A stretch of 6,078 nucleotides of DNA. It comes from DATLFP01 sp035540955 (GTDB lineage Bacteria; Actinomycetota; Acidimicrobiia; Acidimicrobiales; CADCSY01). Shown here in pieces: positions 1 to 5,410 of the stretch. The DNA is taken from positions 1 to 6,078 of the forward strand of contig DATLFP010000080.1 of the NCBI GenBank assembly GCA_035540955.1. The letters run 5' to 3'. Both the position numbers and the translations under genes were made by a program. Every line of letters starts with the position of its first letter. The stretch's first letter is position 1. The notes below the pieces were generated by a model. The model saw only the letters and a list, made by a program, of their open reading frames with translations. It did no database searches and was not told the origin of the DNA.

Positions 1-76
1 CCGAGTCGTCGTCGCCGCAGGCGGCCACGAGCGTGAGCGATGCGACCGCGCAGAGCGAAGCCAGCCCCCGCTTCAC
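1..76 (-). CDS. Lipoprotein, N-terminal fragment (runs off the left edge)
   Basis: The minus-strand frame starting at GTG 76-74 encodes 25 residues before the window ends. They form a textbook lipoprotein signal peptide: a basic start (MKRG), a hydrophobic core of about 12 residues, and the lipobox V17-A18-A19-C20, followed by an acidic G-D-D-D-S linker typical of the mature N-terminus of actinobacterial lipoproteins. By family knowledge, the protein would be exported, acylated on Cys20 and cleaved by signal peptidase II, anchoring it on the outer face of the membrane. No functional domain lies inside the window, so its role (for example a substrate-binding protein) cannot be stated. The GTG start is chosen because it directly precedes the Lys-Arg n-region, no other start codon lies just upstream in frame, and a sigma70-like promoter ends right at it. 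The GGAG one base before GTG is too close to act as a Shine-Dalgarno site, which fits a leaderless mRNA. Confidence 0.72.
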   Translation of the reverse strand, partial: MKRGLASLCAVASLTLVAACGDDDS

Positions 77-84
77 GCTCCGGA

Positions 85-114
85 ATCGTACGAAAGTGCC
101 CGAAACGCGGTCAA
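85..114 (-). promoter_or_regulatory. Sigma70-like promoter for the lipoprotein gene, probably leaderless
   Basis: On the minus strand, TTGACC (plus positions 109-114) matches the -35 consensus at 5 of 6 bases. After an 18-base spacer (91-108), TACGAT (85-90) matches the -10 consensus at 4 of 6, including the key first TA and last T. The expected transcription start is about position 78, within two bases of the GTG at 76, so the transcript would have almost no 5' leader. This prediction is inferred from base matches only. Confidence 0.55.
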
Positions 115-119
115 CCGCG
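106..119. promoter_or_regulatory. Short palindrome over the -35 box (possible operator)
   Basis: CGCGGT (106-111) and ACCGCG (114-119) are perfect inverted repeats separated by CA. The minus-strand -35 hexamer of the lipoprotein promoter (109-114) lies inside the palindrome, so a dimeric repressor bound here would cover it. As RNA it could also fold as a 5-bp stem with a TCAA loop. Short GC-only palindromes are common in DNA of this composition, so the regulatory role is only a suggestion. Confidence 0.3.
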
Positions 120-121
120 GC

Positions 122-170
122 GTTCTGGGCGGGATCGGCAGGTCATGGGCCGGTGGATCCCACCCAGAAC
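122..170 (-). terminator. Long inverted repeat just after the protease gene, candidate terminator
   Basis: GTTCTGGGCGGGATC (122-136) and GATCCCACCCAGAAC (156-170) pair over 15 positions with a single mismatch (C130/A162), around a 19-base loop. Read on the minus strand, the hairpin begins two bases after the TGA of the aspartic protease gene (173-175) and ends before the lipoprotein promoter. Its place and stability fit an end-of-operon terminator or a 3' RNA-stabilising hairpin. There is no T-run after it, so it is not a classical intrinsic terminator; actinobacteria often use T-poor hairpins, so the call is moderate. Confidence 0.5.
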
Positions 171-172
171 GG

Positions 173-1252
173 TCAGAGGAGGCGGAGGACGGGGGCGTCG
201 GCCTCGACGAGGGTGTCGCCGCGGCGCAGGACGAGGTGGTGGGTAGCGCCGATCGATCCGCCGAGGGCGGCGAGCACCTCGCCGAGGGCCACGCCCGTGA
301 CCGGGCCGCCGTCGACGGACACGAGCCGGTCGCCGGCCTGCACTGCGGGGGGCAGCCCGGTGACGGCGGCCCCGACCTCCCACTCGCCCTCGTCGTCGAG
401 CACGAGCGTCACGCCCACCTGGTCGGCGTCCCCGCCACCGTCGGCCGGCACCGGCGCCCGCTGCTCGACCCGCACGTCGCCCCTCGAGAGGTCGAGGCCC
501 AGCTTGAACGACCGCAGCACGTTGCCCCCCAGCGAGCCGTCGTAGGGGGCGACGTCGGGATCGGCCCGCCACGTGAACGCCACGCCCGGCACGGTGAACT
601 CGCCCCACTCGACGAGCGGCACCCGTACCATCGGCGTGCGGGCCTCGACCCGGAGGCCGGCCAGGTTCCCCGGTCCCACGCCGGCGGCCGAGGTCGGCAG
701 GTCGGGCACCGACGCCAACCACGACCGCACGGACGTGTCGGCGGCCAGCGAGCACGACACGCCGGTGTCGAGCAGCAGCCGGGCCGCCTCGCCGAGCACC
801 GTCACGTCGAGACCCACGAGACCGGTGTCGCGCACCACCGTGGCCGCCACCCGAACGCCGTCGGCCTCGAGCGTCCCCGGCTCGCCGAACCATGCCACCC
901 CGCCGACGGGATCGAGCACGACCGCGTGGCGGGTCACGAGCGCGGCCGGCAGCGACAGGTCGAGCCCCGAGGCGGCCAACCCGAGCACCCGGGTGTCCTC
1001 GAACCCGTACGACGGCAGCCCGTCGGTGTCGAGCTCGTAGCCGCCGACCGACAGGCGCGGCGGCTCGAGCACGGTGAACACCTCGCCCTGCTCCTCCACC
1101 GTCTCGATGACCGCGAGGCCGAGGTGGTCGGCCAGCGTCTGCGACAGCATCAGCGCCTTGCCGCCGGTGTCGACCAGCGCTCGCACCCCGCCGTCGACGT
1201 CGACGACGGGCCGGTGGTGCACGAGCGTCAGCGCAGCCTCGCCGCCCACCAT
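173..1252 (-). CDS. Bilobed retropepsin-like aspartic protease with C-terminal PDZ domain
   Basis: This 359-residue protein shows two retropepsin-like half-domains in tandem, then a PDZ domain. Lobe 1 (about 8-123) carries A-L-V-D28-T-G and ends with the strand pair V-V-L-D114...V-A-W-F-G. Lobe 2 (about 143-264) carries L-L-L-D162-T-G-V-S and ends with the family-like G-G-N-V-L-R-S-F-K-L-G-L-D254 segment. In clan AA proteases each DTG gives one of the two catalytic aspartates, so one chain could form a complete pepsin-like active site. The PDZ domain (about 280-350) has the typical G-D-R-L-V-S-V-D-G loop-strand (307-315) and would bind C-terminal or extended peptides. There is no signal peptide or membrane segment, so it looks cytoplasmic, unusual for a PDZ aspartic protease. 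The ATG at 1252-1250 is chosen because GAGGAGG lies 7 bases upstream; reading further upstream gives an Arg-rich shadow of the methyltransferase gene. It overlaps that gene by 25 bases, suggesting translational coupling. Substrate unknown. A non-catalytic peptide-binding role is possible but less likely with both DTG motifs intact. Confidence 0.8.
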   Translation of the reverse strand: MVGGEAALTLVHHRPVVDVDGGVRALVDTGGKALMLSQTLADHLGLAVIETVEEQGEVFTVLEPPRLSVGGYELDTDGLPSYGFEDTRVLGLAASGLDLSLPAALVTRHAVVLDPVGGVAWFGEPGTLEADGVRVAATVVRDTGLVGLDVTVLGEAARLLLDTGVSCSLAADTSVRSWLASVPDLPTSAAGVGPGNLAGLRVEARTPMVRVPLVEWGEFTVPGVAFTWRADPDVAPYDGSLGGNVLRSFKLGLDLSRGDVRVEQRAPVPADGGGDADQVGVTLVLDDEGEWEVGAAVTGLPPAVQAGDRLVSVDGGPVTGVALGEVLAALGGSIGATHHLVLRRGDTLVEADAPVLRLL

Positions 1253-2580
1253 GCGTGCACCTCCTCGCCGGCGCCGTATGCCGAGCACATCAGCGCGCCG
1301 GCCTCGACCACACCGCCCGGGCCGGCGTCCCGCAGGACATCGGCGGCGCTTGCCCAGGCAGCCATGCCCAGAGGCTCTGGGATCTCCCGCACCTGCGGCG
1401 CGCCGAGCTTCAGCGCGCCCGGGGTCAGGGCCGTCCCTCCCCACCGTCGGAACGCCCACGCCGTCACCGGCGGGGCGAGCAGCACGGCGAGCAGGAGCCA
1501 CAGGCGCGCCGGATCACGCGGCACCACGCTGATCACCGGCACGGACGGCACCACGACGCCGTCCGGGTCGGGAGCCGCTTCGATCACCCGCGTCTGCGTG
1601 GCGACGACGACCTTCGGCCGCAGCAGCGAGCGGAACCACGAGCGCACCGGCTCGCCCACACCATCGAGGTCGACGCGCGGCTCGAGGTAGCGGCGCTTGT
1701 CGAAGCGCACCGAGCGCCGGCCCCACTCCCCCAGGTCGATGGCGCCCGACGTCACCAGCGGCAGGCCGCCGCCGCCCTCGTGCACGTGGCCCCGCAGGCC
1801 GTAGTAGTGCTGGCGGAACCCGGCGACCACGTCGCACGACGACGACAGCGGCGCACCATCGAGGTCGCACACCGGCACGGGGTCGAGGCCGGCGTCACCC
1901 TCGACGAGCAGAGCCGACCACGTGGGCCCGGGCGGCACCGGCGCGCCGCGCCGCAGCACGAGCACGCACGTGTCGACCTCGGCGTCGAACACCGGCCCGA
2001 GCCGCACCATCGACTCGACCCCGAGGCCCGAGGCCCGCGCCGCCCGCCCGTCGTCGGTGGCCAGCACCGAGGTGGGTACCACCATCGCCACCGCGCCACC
2101 GATCACGGTGGCATGGGCGAGGAACCGGGCATGCAGCCGGTCGACGTACGGCGGGTTGCCGACCACGAAGTCGAACCGGTCGGCCACGGCCAGGCCGTCC
2201 CCCACGTCGATGTTCGCCGCTGCGCCGCCGGCCCACGACGACAGCCGCTCCCGCGCCACCGCCACCGCGGCGGGGTCGACGTCGACCCCGGTCAAGCACG
2301 CCGCCGCCTCACGCCTCGTCAGCCCGAGCGTCACCAGCCGCTCGCCCGCCGCCAACAGGAACGTGCCGGTGCCGCACGAGGGATCGCACACGGTGCCGGG
2401 GCGCACGATCAGCGCGTCGACCGCGTCGCGGGCCACCGCCATCGGCGTGTTGAACACGCCACGCCGCCGGCGCTCCTCGCGGGTGAGCCGGGCCTCGAAG
2501 GCGACGCTCAGCGCGTCGTGGTCGTGCGGGTGCTGGACGGGTCCCCGGTCGTCCGCGGGTGATGGGGACAGCGCCGGCAT
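1228..2580 (-). CDS. N6-adenine DNA methyltransferase (gamma-type, Eco57I/TaqI-like), orphan
   Basis: This 450-residue protein has the motif order of gamma-class N6-adenine methyltransferases. Motif X is R-R-G-V-F-N-T-P (39-46). Motif I is D66-P-S-C-G-T-G-T-F-L, the S-adenosylmethionine site. Motif II is G-V-D-V-D-P (98-103), an acidic V-G-D-G (126-129) fits motif III, and motif IV is the catalytic N142-P-P-Y145. Residues 290-405, including the hydrophobic W-L-L-L-A-V-L-L-A stretch (361-369) and the ending L-G-A-P-Q-V-R-E-I-P, resemble the TaqI-type C-terminal target-recognition region. It should methylate adenine in a specific DNA sequence, which cannot be predicted here. No restriction endonuclease is visible next to it, so it is an orphan or a multi-gene remnant. 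ATG 2580 is the first possible start after an in-frame TAG at 2628-2626; no clear Shine-Dalgarno precedes it. It lies 45 bases after the hydrolase and overlaps the protease gene by 25. Methylation of RNA or protein is less likely: N-P-P-Y with motif X favours DNA. Confidence 0.85.
   Translation of the reverse strand: MPALSPSPADDRGPVQHPHDHDALSVAFEARLTREERRRRGVFNTPMAVARDAVDALIVRPGTVCDPSCGTGTFLLAAGERLVTLGLTRREAAACLTGVDVDPAAVAVARERLSSWAGGAAANIDVGDGLAVADRFDFVVGNPPYVDRLHARFLAHATVIGGAVAMVVPTSVLATDDGRAARASGLGVESMVRLGPVFDAEVDTCVLVLRRGAPVPPGPTWSALLVEGDAGLDPVPVCDLDGAPLSSSCDVVAGFRQHYYGLRGHVHEGGGGLPLVTSGAIDLGEWGRRSVRFDKRRYLEPRVDLDGVGEPVRSWFRSLLRPKVVVATQTRVIEAAPDPDGVVVPSVPVISVVPRDPARLWLLLAVLLAPPVTAWAFRRWGGTALTPGALKLGAPQVREIPEPLGMAAWASAADVLRDAGPGGVVEAGALMCSAYGAGEEVHAWWAARLR
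1260..1266 (-). promoter_or_regulatory. Strong Shine-Dalgarno site setting the protease start
   Basis: On the minus strand, GAGGAGG is followed by a 7-base spacer and the ATG at 1252-1250. The site is embedded in the Gly-Glu-Glu-Val-His codons near the end of the methyltransferase gene, and the ATG arises from its GCA-TGG (Ala-Trp) codons. It is the strongest ribosome-binding site I see in the window, and it rules out the longer start at 1501. Confidence 0.75.
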
Positions 2581-2603
2581 GGGAGACCAACGAGGGTAGG
2601 CGG

Positions 2604-2623
2604 CGCCCGACGGCGATCGGGCG
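2604..2623 (-). other. Hairpin between hydrolase and methyltransferase genes
   Basis: CGCCCGA (2604-2610) and TCGGGCG (2617-2623) form a perfect 7-bp inverted repeat with a 6-base loop. On the minus strand the hairpin starts two bases after the hydrolase TAG (2628-2626) and ends 23 bases before the methyltransferase ATG. No T-run follows. It could be a partial terminator, an mRNA-processing or stability element, or chance in GC-rich DNA. The rest of the 45-base gap holds no convincing promoter. Confidence 0.35.
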
Positions 2624-2625
2624 AC

Positions 2626-3507
2626 CTAGGAGCCGCCGGCCACCAGGCGGACGGGGTGCGCCCGTTCGTGCACCGCGGAGACCGCCGCGCACGTCGTCGC
2701 CGCGAACGCCGGACCGTCGATGAAGCAGACGTCGTGGTCGCCGCGCACCTCGAACACCTCGGCCCGCGTCGCCGCCGCCAGCGCCCGCTGCTTGCGAGGC
2801 CGCACGAGGCGATCCCTGGTGGTGACGACCACGGCTGCGGGCACGTCGACGTCACCGGCGAACAAGCGGGCGTCGTACGACCCGAGGGCGCGCCCGGCGT
2901 CGGCGATCTCGCGCGGATCGCCGCGGTCGAGCTCGGCGCGGAACCAGGCGCGGTGCGCAGCGAGCGACGGTTGCACCCGCGCGGCGCGGAGCAGCGCCCG
3001 GTCGACGACCGACGACCGGTGCCGCGAGCGGAAGAACCACTCCACGAACGCCATCGTCTTCCAGATCCACCGCTCCCGACGCGACGCGCACCACTCGAGC
3101 GCCGTCGCCTCGAAGACGAGGCCGTCGACGAGATGAGGATGGCGCCGCCACAGCAGCATGGCGATCGGCCCGCCCATCGAGTACCCGACGGCGACGACCG
3201 AGCGAACGCCGAGCACCTCGAGGAGCCCGGCGACGTCGTCGGCCGCCCGCTCCAGGGTGAAGGTCTCCTCGCTGCGCATGCCCCGTCCGTGGCCGCGGTG
3301 GTCGACGGCGATCACCCGGCCCACACCCCGCAGCGCCTCGTAGGAGGTCCACCAGTTGAGATCGGCACTGACGGTCCAGCCGTGCAGCAGCAGGATGGTC
3401 GGCCCGGCGGCGGGGCCGTCCTGCTCGCGCACGAACACCTCGCCCCGTCCGGGCACGAGCACGACCCGGCCCGGTGGCAGGGGCGGCGGGATGGGCGGCT
3501 CGGGCAC
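2626..3507 (-). CDS. Alpha/beta-hydrolase fold protein
   Basis: This 293-residue protein is a complete alpha/beta-hydrolase. The oxyanion-hole strand is I-L-L-L-H42-G43-W. The nucleophile elbow is G-Y-S110-M-G-G. The acid lies in T-T-R-D232-R-L-V, and the general base in G-D-H258-D-V, giving the triad Ser110/Asp232/His258. The D69-H-R-G-H-G-R-G segment is the usual strand-4 signature of the family. Residues 138-200 are the cap region, rich in Trp and Arg. No signal peptide or membrane helix is seen, so it is probably cytoplasmic. The fold covers esterases, lactonases, haloperoxidase-like enzymes and C-C hydrolases, and the sequence alone does not pick a substrate. The GTG start (3507-3505) has AAGG 8 bases upstream and gives a Pro-rich N-terminus (P-E-P-P-I-P-P-P-L-P-P) before the first strand; in-frame reading is closed upstream by a TAG at 3543-3541. 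It is the first gene of the leftward unit, divergent from the mutase gene. Confidence 0.85.
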   Translation of the reverse strand: MPEPPIPPPLPPGRVVLVPGRGEVFVREQDGPAAGPTILLLHGWTVSADLNWWTSYEALRGVGRVIAVDHRGHGRGMRSEETFTLERAADDVAGLLEVLGVRSVVAVGYSMGGPIAMLLWRRHPHLVDGLVFEATALEWCASRRERWIWKTMAFVEWFFRSRHRSSVVDRALLRAARVQPSLAAHRAWFRAELDRGDPREIADAGRALGSYDARLFAGDVDVPAAVVVTTRDRLVRPRKQRALAAATRAEVFEVRGDHDVCFIDGPAFAATTCAAVSAVHERAHPVRLVAGGS

Positions 3508-3551
3508 GGCACCAGCCTTACCCGTCGCGGCGCCCGCCGCCTACCGGGGCC

Positions 3552-3571
3552 GACGTGCCATCGGGCACGTC
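3552..3571. promoter_or_regulatory. Perfect palindrome in the divergent intergenic region (candidate operator)
   Basis: GACGTGCC (3552-3559) and GGCACGTC (3564-3571) are perfect 8-bp inverted repeats around ATCG, ending 20 bases before the mutase ATG. It lies in the only stretch from which both the hydrolase and mutase-deoC units can be transcribed, so a dimeric regulator bound here could act on one or both. A terminator makes little sense between divergent starts. I could not find clear -35/-10 pairs for either direction, so the regulator and promoter positions remain inferred. Confidence 0.45.
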
Positions 3572-3591
3572 CCACCGTGGTACGCACGGGG

Positions 3592-5406
3592 ATGGCCCGG
3601 CTCACCAAGCGGCAGGTGGAGCGGCTCGTGGCCGACGTCGATCGGGCCGGTGACGACGCCGAGGCCGTGCGGGCCGCCCTGCGCCGGGCCGGGGCGCCGG
3701 CCGCGCTGCTCAGGGGCGGTCTCGACGACCTCTTCGACCTGGTGGCCACGCTGAACGAGACTCGGCGGGTGCCCATCGACCCCGAGCTCGCCGCCCGGGC
3801 CCGGGCCTGGCTCGCCGACGACCCCGATCCCGAGACGGTGGCCGAGCTCACGGCCCTCCTCGACGCCGGCGACGGGGACGCGGTGGCCGACCGCTTCGCG
3901 GCGCGGCTCGGCTTCGGCACCGCTGGCATCCGTGGCGAGCTCGGCGCCGGCCCCCACCGCATGAACCTCGCGACGGTGCGGGCGACCGCCGCCGGCGTGG
4001 CGTCGTGGGTGGCGGGCGGCGCGACCGGCGGCGACGGCGACGGCGTGGTGATCGGGCGCGATGGGCGCCACCGGTCGCGCGACTTCGCCCGCGACGTGGC
4101 CCGGGTGCTCGCCGGTGCCGGCACACCCGCGCTCGCCCTGCCCGGCGAGGTGCCGACGCCGATCGTCGCGTTCGCCGTGCGCCACCTCGGCACCGCCGCC
4201 GGCGTCATGGTGACCGCCAGCCACAACCCACCGCGCGACAACGGCATCAAGGTCTACGGCGGCGACGGGCGTCAGATCGTGAGCCCCGCCGACACCGAGA
4301 TCGCGGCCGCCATCGAGTCGGTGGGCCCCGTCACCTCGATCCCGCTGTCCGACGACGTGCGCCACCTCGGCCCCGAGGTGCTCGACGCGTACGTCGAGCA
4401 GGCCGCGCGCGTCGTGGGTGACGGTCCCCGCGACCTGCTCGCCGTGCACACCGCGATGCACGGTGTGGGGTGGGACACGGTGCGCCGCGTGTTCGCCACC
4501 GCCGGGTTCAAGGAGCCGGCGCCGGTGCCGGAGCAGGCACAGCCCGACGGCGACTTCCCGACCGTCGCGTTCCCGAATCCGGAGGAACCAGGCGCCCTCG
4601 ACCTCAGCCTCGCGCTCGCGCAGCAGATCGGCGCCGACGTGGTCCTGGCCAACGATCCGGACGCCGACCGGCTCGGTGTCGCCGTCCCGTCCGCCGGCGG
4701 CGGCTGGCGCGCTCTCACGGGCGACGAGATCGGCGTCCTGCTCGCCGACCACGTGCTCGCCTCCTCCACCGGCGACGACCGGCTGGTGGCGTGCTCGCTG
4801 GTGTCGTCCTCCATGCTGGGGCGCATCGCCGCCGCCCACGGCGTGCACTTCCGCACGACCCTCACCGGCTTCAAGTGGATCACCCGCGCCGGCGACGACG
4901 TGCCCGGCTCTCGCCTGGTGTTCGGCTACGAGGAGGCGCTCGGCTACGCGGTCGGCGACCTCGTGCGGGACAAGGACGGCATCACCGCCGCCCTCACCTT
5001 CGCCGACCTCGTCGCCCGGCTGAAGGCCGAGGGCCGCACCGTCGACGACCAGCTCGAGGCGCTGGCTCGCGCCCACGGGCTCCACGCCACCCGCCAGTGG
5101 TCGCTGCGCCGGCCGGTCGAGGAGATCCGGGCGGCCGTGGCCCGCGTGGTCGAGTCCCCGCCCACCGCTGTCGCCGGGCGCGCCGTCGTCGAGGTCGACC
5201 GCCCCGCCGACGACATCCTCGTCCTGCACCTCGAGGGCGACAGCCGGGTGGTGATCCGCCCGAGCGGGACCGAGCCGAAGCTGAAGACCTACCTCCAGGT
5301 GGTCGCCGAGGACATCGGCGGCTGGGAGGCGGCCCAGGCGGCGGCCGCCGCTGACCTCGAGGACCTGCGCCGCGGTGTGGCCGAGGTCCTCGCCCTGGGA
5401 GACTAG
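3592..5406 (+). CDS. pmmB: Phospho-sugar mutase (phosphoglucomutase/phosphomannomutase, PmmB/PGM2 type)
   Basis: This 604-residue enzyme of the alpha-D-phosphohexomutase superfamily moves phosphate between C1 and C6 (or C5) of a sugar through a phosphoserine. All signature loops are present: G109-T-A-G-I-R-G; the catalytic loop T-A-S210-H-N-P with Ser210 as phosphoserine; the metal site D355-P-D357-A-D359-R; the sugar-binding loop G-Y-E447-E448-A-L-G; and the phosphate-binding loop R556-P-S-G-T-E-P-K. The core from about residue 68 (A-R-A-W-L-A-D-D-P-D-P) aligns by eye with mycobacterial PmmB as I recall it, hence the symbol. Members of this branch act on glucose, mannose or pentose phosphates. 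With deoC directly behind it, a phosphopentomutase role in nucleoside salvage is attractive but inferred. Residues 1-60 are a helical, charged extension absent from the usual enzyme. The ATG at 3592 lacks a clear Shine-Dalgarno; in-frame GTG 3577 or GTG 3769 (residue 60) are alternatives. Codon use of the extension looks genuinely coding. Confidence 0.88.
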   Translation: MARLTKRQVERLVADVDRAGDDAEAVRAALRRAGAPAALLRGGLDDLFDLVATLNETRRVPIDPELAARARAWLADDPDPETVAELTALLDAGDGDAVADRFAARLGFGTAGIRGELGAGPHRMNLATVRATAAGVASWVAGGATGGDGDGVVIGRDGRHRSRDFARDVARVLAGAGTPALALPGEVPTPIVAFAVRHLGTAAGVMVTASHNPPRDNGIKVYGGDGRQIVSPADTEIAAAIESVGPVTSIPLSDDVRHLGPEVLDAYVEQAARVVGDGPRDLLAVHTAMHGVGWDTVRRVFATAGFKEPAPVPEQAQPDGDFPTVAFPNPEEPGALDLSLALAQQIGADVVLANDPDADRLGVAVPSAGGGWRALTGDEIGVLLADHVLASSTGDDRLVACSLVSSSMLGRIAAAHGVHFRTTLTGFKWITRAGDDVPGSRLVFGYEEALGYAVGDLVRDKDGITAALTFADLVARLKAEGRTVDDQLEALARAHGLHATRQWSLRRPVEEIRAAVARVVESPPTAVAGRAVVEVDRPADDILVLHLEGDSRVVIRPSGTEPKLKTYLQVVAEDIGGWEAAQAAAAADLEDLRRGVAEVLALGD

Positions 5407-5410
5407 GGAC

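Noticed and set aside
719..827. A third DTG (residues 142-144) in the protease as an extra catalytic site
   Set aside because: It sits in the lead-in strand of lobe 2 without the preceding hydrophobic residues; D162-T-G-V-S, preceded by three leucines, is the proper motif.
1253..1501. Longer start for the aspartic protease at 1501, adding 83 residues
   Set aside because: The extra segment is Arg/Gly/Ala-rich shadow of the methyltransferase gene, while a strong ribosome-binding site precedes the ATG at 1252.
236..1690. 484-codon open frame on the plus strand opposite the protease and methyltransferase
   Set aside because: Composition is that of a shadow frame (Arg, His, Gly, Pro) with no recognisable domain; the minus-strand genes explain the region.
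2656..3591. Upstream extension of the mutase reading frame by more than 300 codons
   Set aside because: It runs antisense through the hydrolase gene, whose catalytic motifs are intact, and its translation is Arg/His/Pro-rich with no domain.
3508..3591. Clear -35/-10 promoters for the two divergent units
   Set aside because: No pair with good matches and 16-18 base spacing could be found in either direction, so only the palindrome is annotated.
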